Below, piece by piece: positions 6,320 to 12,269 of a stretch of 12,269 nt of DNA. Numbering within the stretch: position 1 is the stretch's first letter; every line of letters begins with the position of its first letter. Position numbers and translations under genes: made by a program. Source of the DNA: Spirochaetae bacterium HGW-Spirochaetae-9 (GTDB lineage: Bacteria > Spirochaetota > Spirochaetia > Treponematales > Rectinemataceae); assembly GCA_002839205.1 (NCBI GenBank), contig PGXP01000017.1, positions 1 through 12,269 on the forward strand, in the 5' to 3' direction. The notes under the pieces were generated by a model, which worked only from the letters and a program-made list of their open reading frames with translations, made no database searches and was not told the DNA's origin.

Positions 6320-7855
6320 ATGGCATTTCAGAAAAAACTCTATTCCCGTAAATTCTTCATCGCGAATCTCATAATTTTAGGTGTCATCATCGGCTTTGTT
6401 TTTGCCTATATGGGCGGACGATCCCTTGGCGGGGCGGCCGCACAAAATCCGGCCCTCCCCACGGCTGAAGCCGAAACCCCGGCTGTCCAGGTGACGCCCG
6501 AGATCGGCGCGGCCCTCTCCCAGGCCGAGGCTGTCCAGACGGCATTCCGCTACGTTGCCACCACCGTCCTGCCCTCCGTCGTTGAGCTGGATGTTGTGGA
6601 CAAGGTATCGGAGACACCGAAAGCTCAGCCCTCCATACCCTTCGAGTTTTTCTTCGGTCCACAGGACGGGGAGGGGCAGCCCGACCTGCCCAAGCGCGGC
6701 CAGGAAGGTCTCGGTTCGGGCGTCATCGTCCGGAGGGACGGAAAGACGGTCTATGTCCTCACGAATGACCATGTGGCAGGCAAGGCAGAAAAGATAACCA
6801 TAATCATGAGCGATGGCAGGGAGTTCGCCGGCAGCCTTGTAGGCACTGACGAGCGCAAGGATATAGCCCTCGTGAAATTCGAAACAAATGATCCCGATAT
6901 CGTCATCGCCAGGCTCGGCGATTCTTCAAGGCTGCGGGTGGGCGACTGGGCGATTGCCCTGGGCAGCCCCCTCGGCCTCGTTTCGTCGGTGACGGCGGGC
7001 ATCGTGAGCGCAATTGGCCGCGATGGGGGCCCTGACGGCAACATCAACGACTTCATCCAGACCGACGCCGCCATCAATCAGGGCAACTCCGGTGGAGCCC
7101 TCGCCAACATCAGGGGCGAGGTGATAGGAATCAACACCTGGATCGCAACACAGACTGGAGGCTCCGTAGGCCTGGGATTCGCTATCCCCATCAACAACGT
7201 TAAAAGCGCAATCGACGATTTTATCCAGCACAAGGGCATCCGGTACGGGTGGCTGGGGGTGAGCCTCCTCAATATCGGATCGGACAAGGCTACGGCCAAG
7301 GAACTCGGGATCGAAGGCAAGAAGGGAGCTTTCATCGCCCATGTGTACCGGAACGGACCTGCCTACAATGGCGGAATTCTTCCCGGCGATTTCATCACTT
7401 CCATCGGCGGCACCGAGATCAAGTCGCAGGATGAACTCGTGAGGAAGGTAGGCGATATCCCTGCCGGCACTACAACCGCGATCGACGTCATACGCGGGGG
7501 CAAGAAGGTGAGCCTCAAAGTCAAGATTGACCTGCGTGACAAAAACGTTGCAAGCAACAACAAGGACCTCTTCCCCGGACTTTCCGTAATATCCCTCGCC
7601 TCCGAATCGATCGATGCTACAAAAGTGCCCGAGATCGCCAAGGGCGGCATTGCGGTGACCGATGTCGTGGCGAAGAGCCCCGCCTCGGTGATGGGCGTGA
7701 AGGCAGGCGATATCATCACAAAAGTGAACGATAAAAAGGTGGAAGGCCTGATCTGGTTCTACCAGGTCCTCAACGATCCCGAGGTGAAGAAGCTGAGCTT
7801 TACCGTGATCAGGGATGAACAGACTGTCGATACGCTTGCTTTTAATAAAAACTGA
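6320..7855 (+). CDS. HtrA/DegP-family serine protease with two PDZ domains
   Basis: A 511-residue envelope quality-control protease that degrades or holds misfolded periplasmic proteins. Residues 12-31 (FFIANLIILGVIIGFVFAYM) are a single hydrophobic segment after a basic start, so the protein is either membrane-anchored in the periplasm or cleaved. The trypsin-like domain carries the full triad: His151 (LTNDHVAG), Asp181 (RKDIALVKF) and Ser257 (NQGNSGGAL), with FIQTDAAINQGNSGG before the serine. PDZ1 follows at about 310-400 (GWLGVSLLNI...GPAYNGGILPGDFI), then PDZ2 at about 420-505 (FPGLSVISL...SPASVMGVKAGDII). This is the DegP/DegQ/MucD layout. The start is ATG 6320, with AGGAG (6308-6312) 7 bases upstream, rather than the in-frame ATG at 6284, which has no ribosome binding site. 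The gap before it holds only a weak promoter candidate. A complex hairpin begins at its stop codon. The subtype (degP, degQ or htrA) cannot be settled by eye. Confidence 0.95.
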   Translation: MAFQKKLYSRKFFIANLIILGVIIGFVFAYMGGRSLGGAAAQNPALPTAEAETPAVQVTPEIGAALSQAEAVQTAFRYVATTVLPSVVELDVVDKVSETPKAQPSIPFEFFFGPQDGEGQPDLPKRGQEGLGSGVIVRRDGKTVYVLTNDHVAGKAEKITIIMSDGREFAGSLVGTDERKDIALVKFETNDPDIVIARLGDSSRLRVGDWAIALGSPLGLVSSVTAGIVSAIGRDGGPDGNINDFIQTDAAINQGNSGGALANIRGEVIGINTWIATQTGGSVGLGFAIPINNVKSAIDDFIQHKGIRYGWLGVSLLNIGSDKATAKELGIEGKKGAFIAHVYRNGPAYNGGILPGDFITSIGGTEIKSQDELVRKVGDIPAGTTTAIDVIRGGKKVSLKVKIDLRDKNVASNNKDLFPGLSVISLASESIDATKVPEIAKGGIAVTDVVAKSPASVMGVKAGDIITKVNDKKVEGLIWFYQVLNDPEVKKLSFTVIRDEQTVDTLAFNKN

Positions 7856-7864
7856 TAGTATAGT
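7836..7864 (+). promoter_or_regulatory. Possible promoter for the phosphoribosyltransferase gene
   Basis: TTGCTT (7836-7841), 17 bases, then TATAGT (7859-7864). The -10 matches consensus at five of six positions; the -35 only at its TTG. Transcription would begin near 7871, placing the hairpin at 7881-7915 in the leader of the gene at 7969. The -35 lies inside the last codons of htrA. Confidence 0.3.
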
Positions 7865-7922
7865 CCATTCTTTCCTATAAAGTCCTGAAGTTCTGAGGTT
7901 CAGAGCTTCAGGACTCTATCAG
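7852..7922 (+). terminator. Nested/competing hairpin between htrA and the phosphoribosyltransferase gene
   Basis: Core: AGTCCTGAAGTTCTGA (7881-7896) and TCAGAGCTTCAGGACT (7900-7915) form a 16-bp stem around a 3-base loop, with one T-G pair. Outside it, CTGATAG (7852-7858, holding the htrA stop codon) is complementary to CTATCAG (7916-7922). AGTCC at 7862-7866 repeats the base of the core stem, so 7852-7866 could instead pair with 7911-7922 over 12 bp with a 3-base bulge, opening the foot of the core stem. No T-run follows on the + strand. It may be a terminator or 3'-end protector for htrA, or, if the promoter at 7836-7864 is real, a leader structure of the next gene. Confidence 0.6.
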
Positions 7923-7968
7923 CGCTCCCCCCTCGCGGGACGCCGATCCTTCCCCTCGAGAGGCCTCG

Positions 7969-8574
7969 ATGCATAAAGAGTTCGTTCCCTACGATACGAT
8001 CAGGAACAATGCCTTGAAGATGGCGTATCGCATCTACAAAGATGGATTTATTCCCGACATCATCTACGTGTCCCTGAGGGGCGGCGCCTATATGGGGAAT
8101 GTGATCAGCGAATATTTCAAGTTCATTACCGGCGACGAAAAGCCCGTATTCTACGCGGCTGTGGTCGCCCGCTCCTATACCGATGTGAGCACCCAGGAAG
8201 AAATCAAGATTGACGGCTGGACCTATAGCCCCGATCTGCTCCACGGCAGCGAGAAGGTTCTCCTCGTCGACGATGTATACGACTCCGGGCGGACGGTCAA
8301 CTATCTTACCGAAGTGCTCCTTAAAAAGGGGCTTAAGCGCGATAACATTAAAGTTGTTGTCCACGACTACAAGGTTCGCGAGTATCTGCCCGATACTCAG
8401 CCCATTCACCCGGACTATTGGTGCAGAAAGATAGAAGTTGCAACCCTCGATGATGAGACATGGATTCATTACATGAGCCACGAGCTTGTAGGTCTAACCG
8501 CCGATGAGGCAAGGACACACTATCTGTCGGTCGATCCCGGGCTGGCCGAAGCCATGAAACTTGTAACGGGCTAA
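7969..8574 (+). CDS. Phosphoribosyltransferase (type I PRTase fold)
   Basis: A 201-residue cytoplasmic PRPP-dependent transferase. The pyrophosphate-binding loop is VSLRGGAYMG (34-43) and the 13-residue PRPP signature is VLLVDDVYDSGRT (97-109), with Asp101-Asp102 as the ribose-contacting acidic pair. A Tyr-rich flexible region lies between them (ARSYTDVSTQEE, 67-78). The C-terminal hood has YWCRKIEVATLDDETWIHY, in the place where nucleobase transferases hold the aromatic residue that stacks on the purine; this resembles the Hpt1/Gpt-like group (COG2236-type) more than HPRT or APRT. Purine salvage is the likeliest role, but the base is not determined by what I can see. Ribosome binding site GAGAGG (7958-7963) lies 5 bases before the ATG. 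The gene stands alone and converges on glgC; its stop codon lies within the following hairpin. Confidence 0.88.
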   Translation: MHKEFVPYDTIRNNALKMAYRIYKDGFIPDIIYVSLRGGAYMGNVISEYFKFITGDEKPVFYAAVVARSYTDVSTQEEIKIDGWTYSPDLLHGSEKVLLVDDVYDSGRTVNYLTEVLLKKGLKRDNIKVVVHDYKVREYLPDTQPIHPDYWCRKIEVATLDDETWIHYMSHELVGLTADEARTHYLSVDPGLAEAMKLVTG

Positions 8575-8594
8575 CCCTGAAGGGGTCAGCCCGT
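8566..8594. terminator. Stem-loop between convergent PRTase and glgC genes
   Basis: ACGGGCTAACCC (8566-8577) pairs with GGGTCAGCCCGT (8583-8594) over 12 positions with one A-C mismatch, around a 5-base loop (TGAAG). The PRTase stop codon is inside the left arm, and the glgC stop lies 8 bases beyond the right arm. The convergent position suggests a bidirectional terminator. Neither side has a strong T-run, so it may depend on Rho or act mainly in 3'-end stability. Confidence 0.6.
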
Positions 8595-8601
8595 ATGTCG
8601 T

Positions 8602-9876
8602 TCAGATCATCGTACCTGAGGGCACAATCATGTTTTTCGGGATGACGATAACCCCATCCACGATATGATGGGTGCCGTACTCCCCGTCCTCTCGTGGAAT
8701 GTCGTCGATGCCAATCCTGCAGTTGGATCCAATTCTCGCGTTTTTGTCGATGATGGCGCGCTTCAATATGCTCCCGCCGCCTATGCCGATGTTAGGGATG
8801 CCTTTTTCCGCATTGCGCTTCTTGTTTTCAATTGTTTCGTAGCGGTCGGCACCCATACAGACCACACCGTCGAGGCTCGCCCCCGATTCGATGATCGTTC
8901 TTATCCCAACGATGGAACGGCGTATCGCGGCGTTGGTGATGATGCATCCGTCGGTGGCGAGGGCCTGGTTGAGGGTACAGTAGTTGAGCTTTGAGGCCGG
9001 AAGATTCCTGTTGTGGGTGTAGATGGGATTGTCTTCATCGTAGAAATTGAACTGCGGATTGATGTCGGTGAGTTGGATGTTGGCATCGTAGAAACTTTTA
9101 ATCGTCCCTATGTCCTCCCAGTAGCCGTCGAAGAGATAGGCGTTGATCTTCTCCCTTGAAAGGATGTCGGGGATGACTTCCTTGCCGAAATCGTTGGCAT
9201 CGCCGGAAAGGGCTTCCTCCATGAGAGATGCATCGAAAATATAAATGCCCATGCTGGCGAGGAACTCGTTTTCCGCCGCCGCAGAGGCCGGTCTGATTTC
9301 TTTGGGCAGCTTGAAATCGGCTATATCTTTTGTTGGACCAGGCTTTTCCATGAATGCTTCGATCAGGGAGTCCTTGCCCGCCTGGATGATGCCGAGGGCG
9401 CTGGCGGTGTCCCTGTTCACCATAGTGCCGGCTATTGTCAGCCTGGCCTTCGATTCCAGATGTTTCCTGAACATCTCGCCGAGATTCATGCGGTAGAGCT
9501 GGTCACCCGACACGATGAGGTAATGGGAAGGATTCTGGGGTCGGAAATGGATGAGGTTCTTGCGAACGGCGTCGGCTGTACCTTCGTACCATCCCGAGTG
9601 GACAGGTGTTTGCTCGGCGGCAAGAATCTCGACGAAGCCGCCGGAAAAGTTGTCAAAGCTGTAGGATTTGGAGATATGAAGATGGAGGCTTGCCGAGTTG
9701 AACTGGGTGAGGATGTAGATCTTCTTGAAACCCGCGTTGATACAGTTGGAGATGGGAATATCGACGATGCGAAATTTGCCGCCAAAGGGCACGGCTGGCT
9801 TGGATCTTTCTTTCGTGAGGGGGAAAAGTCTCGTTCCCTTTCCTCCGCCAAGGACGATCGACAACACTTTATGCAT
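8602..9876 (-). CDS. glgC: Glucose-1-phosphate adenylyltransferase (ADP-glucose pyrophosphorylase)
   Basis: GlgC makes ADP-glucose from glucose-1-phosphate and ATP, the committed and allosterically controlled step of bacterial glycogen synthesis. The 424-residue product has the usual length. Visible in order: nucleotide-binding SIVLGGGKGTRLFPLTKERS (6-25); KPAVPFGGKFRIVDIPISNC (26-45); GWYEGTADAVRKN (95-107); SGDQLYRM with catalytic Asp125; and FMEKP (175-179) with the glucose-1-phosphate-binding lysine. A left-handed beta-helix C-terminus follows, with MGADRYE and IIDKNARIGSN, the last typical of cyanobacterial and plant enzymes. Control by 3-phosphoglycerate or a similar effector is possible but not shown. 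The start is placed at MHKVLSIVLGG because AGAGG (complement of 9882-9886) lies 5 bases before it; the frame stays open to 10143, but only across the divergent helicase gene. No other glycogen gene is in the window. Confidence 0.97.
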   Translation of the reverse strand: MHKVLSIVLGGGKGTRLFPLTKERSKPAVPFGGKFRIVDIPISNCINAGFKKIYILTQFNSASLHLHISKSYSFDNFSGGFVEILAAEQTPVHSGWYEGTADAVRKNLIHFRPQNPSHYLIVSGDQLYRMNLGEMFRKHLESKARLTIAGTMVNRDTASALGIIQAGKDSLIEAFMEKPGPTKDIADFKLPKEIRPASAAAENEFLASMGIYIFDASLMEEALSGDANDFGKEVIPDILSREKINAYLFDGYWEDIGTIKSFYDANIQLTDINPQFNFYDEDNPIYTHNRNLPASKLNYCTLNQALATDGCIITNAAIRRSIVGIRTIIESGASLDGVVCMGADRYETIENKKRNAEKGIPNIGIGGGSILKRAIIDKNARIGSNCRIGIDDIPREDGEYGTHHIVDGVIVIPKNMIVPSGTMI

Positions 9877-9908
9877 CACTGCCTCTTTTACGCCAGGGTG
9901 CATGAAAT

Positions 9909-9918
9909 ATGTATACAT
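9909..9918. promoter_or_regulatory. 10-base perfect palindrome in the glgC/helicase divergent region
   Basis: ATGTATACAT is self-complementary and lies in the 81-base gap between the glgC and helicase start codons. It could be an operator half or full site, or part of a weak glgC promoter. A perfect 10-base palindrome is not rare by chance, so the support is weak. Confidence 0.2.
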
Positions 9919-9949
9919 CTGTTTACCCAAGCGCCCTGCGTGTGTAGAG

Positions 9950-9955
9950 TATAAT
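9950..9955 (+). promoter_or_regulatory. Predicted -10 box (TATAAT) for the helicase gene, leaderless arrangement
   Basis: A perfect TATAAT ends 2 bases before ATG 9958 and 5 bases before ATG 9961. Transcription would be expected near 9961-9963, on the second start codon. There is no recognisable -35 at 16-19 bases and no extended -10. On the other strand, overlapping bases 9948-9953 read TATACT, a possible -10 for glgC, also without a good -35. Confidence 0.4.
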
Positions 9956-9957
9956 GT

Positions 9958-12269
9958 ATGATGCAAAAATCCGCCACAGAATTCTTGACCACATTTATTC
10001 CATGGCTGGAGGAGCAGGGCGATGTTGCATGGGTGAAAACCCTGGAACCACGGCTTCCTCGTCTTGTTTCCCTTCCCGACGACCTGGCTCCGTCCCTTGC
10101 GGCTGCCCTTGAATCGAAAGGCATAGATTCGCTGTACACACATCAGGCCGAATCATACAAGCTTGCCCGCTCCGGACGGAATTTCGTCGTCATAACGCCT
10201 ACGGCCTCGGGCAAGACGCTCTGCTACAACCTTCCTGTGATGCAAAGCCTCCTCGAGGATCCAGCCGCTCGCGCTCTCTATCTCTTTCCCACCAAGGCCC
10301 TTTCACAAGATCAGCAGGCTGAGCTCAACGAGGTGACGCTTGGAGGCAGTCTCCCGGTAAAGATACATACCTACGACGGGGATACTCCTTCCTCGTTGCG
10401 GACAGCGGCACGTAGCTCGGGCAGGATTATCATCACCAATCCCGACATGCTCCACTCGGGCATCCTGCCCAATCATGCCAAATGGATCAGCTTTTTCTCC
10501 GGGCTCAGGTACATCGTTGTTGACGAGATGCACAGCTACAGGGGTGTATTTGGCAGCCATGTGGGCAACGTGCTGAGGCGGCTGAAGCGGGTGGCGGCCT
10601 TCTATGGGGCCAAGCCTCGCTTCATTCTCTGTTCGGCGACGATTGCCAACCCTATCGATCTCGCCGAATCCCTCATCGAAGAGCCGGTAGACCTGGTCGA
10701 TGAAAACGGCTCAGGGTCGGGCGAAAAAATGATTGTGTTCTACAATCCCACGGTCATCGATCCTATCCAGGGACTAAGAAAAAGCAGTGCGACGGAGTCC
10801 CAGAAAATTGCCTTGGAACTGCTGCGAAGGGGAATAAAAACGATTCTCTTCGCGCGTTCGAGACTCCAGGTTGAACTCATCGCCAGCTATATCAATCAGA
10901 GCCTGGAGAATCCCAACAACGAAAACTCGAGGATCAGGGTGAGTCCCTACCGTTCCGGCCTCCTTCCATCGGAAAGAAGGGCTATAGAAAAGGGTTTGCG
11001 TGAAGGCTCGATCAACGGAGTCGTCTCTACCAATGCCCTGGAGCTGGGTATCGACATAGGAGGGCTTGATGCCGCGGTGATGGCAGGGTATCCGGGCAGC
11101 ACTGCTTCCTTCTGGCAGCAGGCGGGAAGGGCTGGCCGGCGAGGTACTGCATCGATAGCCATCTTTGTAGCCACATCCTCGCCTCTGGACCAATACTTCG
11201 CACGCCACCCTGAGTATTTTCTTGCGCAGGCTCCGGAGCGGGCGAGGGTGGATCTGGACAACCCCTACATCTTCATGGATCACACAAAGTGCGCAACCTT
11301 CGAGCTGCCCTTCGGTTCGGAAGAGGGTTTCGGCGGAAATGTTCCTTCCACCGAAAGGACAGAACTTACAGCCGAAGCGCTGACCCTCCTCGAGGAAGAG
11401 GGGGCCGTGCGACTCACCGGCGGGCGCTGGTATTGGTCGGACGAAGGCTATCCAAGCGAAAAGATTTCTCTGCGCTCAGCCACGGCGGACAATATCGTGA
11501 TCATCGACGTGACGGGCGGGGGAAGCCGCGTGATAGGCGAGATGGACAGACCCAGCGCCAAGGAACTCATTTTCGACAACGCCGTGTACATTCATCTCGG
11601 AACCCAGTTTATCGTGAAGAAGCTCGACATCGCCAACAGGGTCTGCCATGTCGAGCGCAAGAATGTCGATTACTGGACCGATGCCGTGGTCAAGACCGAC
11701 CTCGAGGTTCTTACCGAAGATGAGCGATCCGAGCCTGCCGCATCGTTGCGCTTTGGCTGGGCTGTGGGCGATGTTCTCGTGCGGAGCCAGGCCGAGAAAT
11801 ACAAAAAACTGCGATTTCACACCCAGGAGAATGTCGGCTTCGGCGAGATCTATCTGCCAGCCGAAGAGATGCAGACACGATCGTTGGTCCTGCTCTTCCC
11901 TGAAGGAAGCGCGGCCGGCTCTTTCCTGGCAAGGCTTGACCCGGCGACGGCAGCGGCCACGCTCGTCGGGGCAGCTCGCCTCCTCAAGTCGCTCGCTCCG
12001 GCCTTCGTGCTCTGCGATCCCCGCGATCTGGGCGTCTCCGAGCGTGTGAGGGACCCCCATTTTTCCATTCCCGCGATCTACCTCTACGACAAGTATCCAG
12101 GCGGCACGGGGCTGGCCGAAGCGCTCACGGTAAAGCTCGATGGACTCATGACAGCGGCTCATGAAAGGCTCTATGGATGTCCCTGCGGCGAAGGTTGTCC
12201 ATCCTGCATCGGTGCCGAATTGGCGGCCGATACAAAGTATAGTGCCGGGGAAATCGTCCCTCCTGCGCG
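9958..12269 (+). CDS. DExH-box DNA helicase of the YprA/MrfA family with zinc-binding DUF1998 end (3' end outside window)
   Basis: A superfamily 2 helicase, at least 770 residues, with no stop codon before the window ends. Motifs in order: ITPTASGKT (motif I, Lys86), LFPTKALSQDQ (Ia), TYDGDTP, TNPDMLH (Ib region), VVDEMH (motif II, Asp189-His192), CSAT (motif III, from Ser226), ARSRLQVE (IV), STNALELGIDIGGLDAAVMA (V), and WQQAGRAGRRG (VI, Gln387-Gly396). After about 340 further residues come four cysteines, CPCGEGCPSC (741-750), the zinc site of the DUF1998 region. In Bacillus subtilis the family member MrfA (YprA) is a 3'-5' DNA translocase acting with the nuclease MrfB in repair of mitomycin damage; the same role here is inference. 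Start: an in-frame stop at 9952-9954 means the first possible ATG is 9958, followed at once by ATG 9961. AGAG at 9946-9949 is only a weak ribosome binding site. Bacillus MrfA is a similar size, so little should be missing. Confidence 0.93.
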   Translation, partial: MMQKSATEFLTTFIPWLEEQGDVAWVKTLEPRLPRLVSLPDDLAPSLAAALESKGIDSLYTHQAESYKLARSGRNFVVITPTASGKTLCYNLPVMQSLLEDPAARALYLFPTKALSQDQQAELNEVTLGGSLPVKIHTYDGDTPSSLRTAARSSGRIIITNPDMLHSGILPNHAKWISFFSGLRYIVVDEMHSYRGVFGSHVGNVLRRLKRVAAFYGAKPRFILCSATIANPIDLAESLIEEPVDLVDENGSGSGEKMIVFYNPTVIDPIQGLRKSSATESQKIALELLRRGIKTILFARSRLQVELIASYINQSLENPNNENSRIRVSPYRSGLLPSERRAIEKGLREGSINGVVSTNALELGIDIGGLDAAVMAGYPGSTASFWQQAGRAGRRGTASIAIFVATSSPLDQYFARHPEYFLAQAPERARVDLDNPYIFMDHTKCATFELPFGSEEGFGGNVPSTERTELTAEALTLLEEEGAVRLTGGRWYWSDEGYPSEKISLRSATADNIVIIDVTGGGSRVIGEMDRPSAKELIFDNAVYIHLGTQFIVKKLDIANRVCHVERKNVDYWTDAVVKTDLEVLTEDERSEPAASLRFGWAVGDVLVRSQAEKYKKLRFHTQENVGFGEIYLPAEEMQTRSLVLLFPEGSAAGSFLARLDPATAAATLVGAARLLKSLAPAFVLCDPRDLGVSERVRDPHFSIPAIYLYDKYPGGTGLAEALTVKLDGLMTAAHERLYGCPCGEGCPSCIGAELAADTKYSAGEIVPPA

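Noticed and set aside
9460..9954. + strand open frame opposite glgC.
   Set aside because: It lies opposite the most conserved N-terminal part of GlgC, and its protein resembles nothing I know.
9877..10143. 89-residue extension of GlgC.
   Set aside because: It crosses the divergent helicase gene, and GlgC proteins begin at the SIVLGGG strand, as does the ATG at 9876 with its own ribosome binding site.
11476..12162. Antisense open frame of 228 codons in the helicase gene.
   Set aside because: The + strand frame is continuous from 9958 to the edge with all helicase motifs; the antisense frame is a shadow.
1..12269. CRISPR array, tRNA/rRNA, insertion sequence, toxin-antitoxin or prophage genes.
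   Set aside because: No spaced direct repeats, cloverleaf sequences, transposase or integrase motifs, or terminal inverted repeats with target duplications were seen on either strand.

Overview
The window is an ordinary bacterial chromosome segment, tightly packed and moderately GC-rich, and most probably from a spirochaete (Spirochaetota, treponeme/spirochaete branch). That assignment is an inference. It rests on an archaeal-style V/A-type ATPase (subunits B and D) beside otherwise bacterial housekeeping genes, periplasmic folding and proteolysis genes of a diderm cell, a GlgC with a plant/cyanobacterial-like C-terminus, and heavy use of ATA and AGG codons. No mobile element, tRNA, rRNA, CRISPR array or prophage gene was seen. 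No stretch without a gene exceeds about 115 bases.

Layout. (1) Positions 1-2512, + strand: V-type ATPase subunit B (start codon cut by the left edge), subunit D, and a universal stress protein joined to D by an ATGA overlap. (2) 2518-3875, + strand: a good sigma70-type promoter, a small flavodoxin-like protein of unknown function, and, 4 bases after it, a J-domain protein with an insertion in the J domain and a TPR-like C-terminus. (3) 3978-6191, + strand: a secreted SurA/PpiC-like chaperone, nusB, and map (methionine aminopeptidase; ATGA overlap with nusB), probably one operon. (4) 6320-7855, + strand: an HtrA/DegP-family membrane-anchored protease with two PDZ domains. (5) 7852-7922: an unusual nested or competing hairpin, then a phosphoribosyltransferase gene (7969-8574). 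(6) 8566-8594: a stem-loop between convergent genes. (7) 8602-9876, - strand: glgC. (8) 9958 to the right edge, + strand: a DExH helicase of the YprA/MrfA (DUF1998) family, cut at its 3' end, with a perfect TATAAT two bases before its first possible start codon.

How the genes fit together. The V-ATPase genes serve membrane energetics, and the stress protein sits in the same transcript. The middle of the window is rich in protein quality control: J-protein co-chaperone, periplasmic chaperone, N-terminal methionine removal and envelope protease. The right part carries purine-type salvage or another PRPP-dependent activity, glycogen synthesis and DNA repair.

I did not find a convincing new multi-gene system. 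The observations most worth a second look are the competing hairpin after htrA, the probably leaderless helicase transcript, the flavodoxin-like/J-protein pair, the parvulin-like chaperone without its active-site histidines, and the stress protein with an eroded nucleotide-binding motif.
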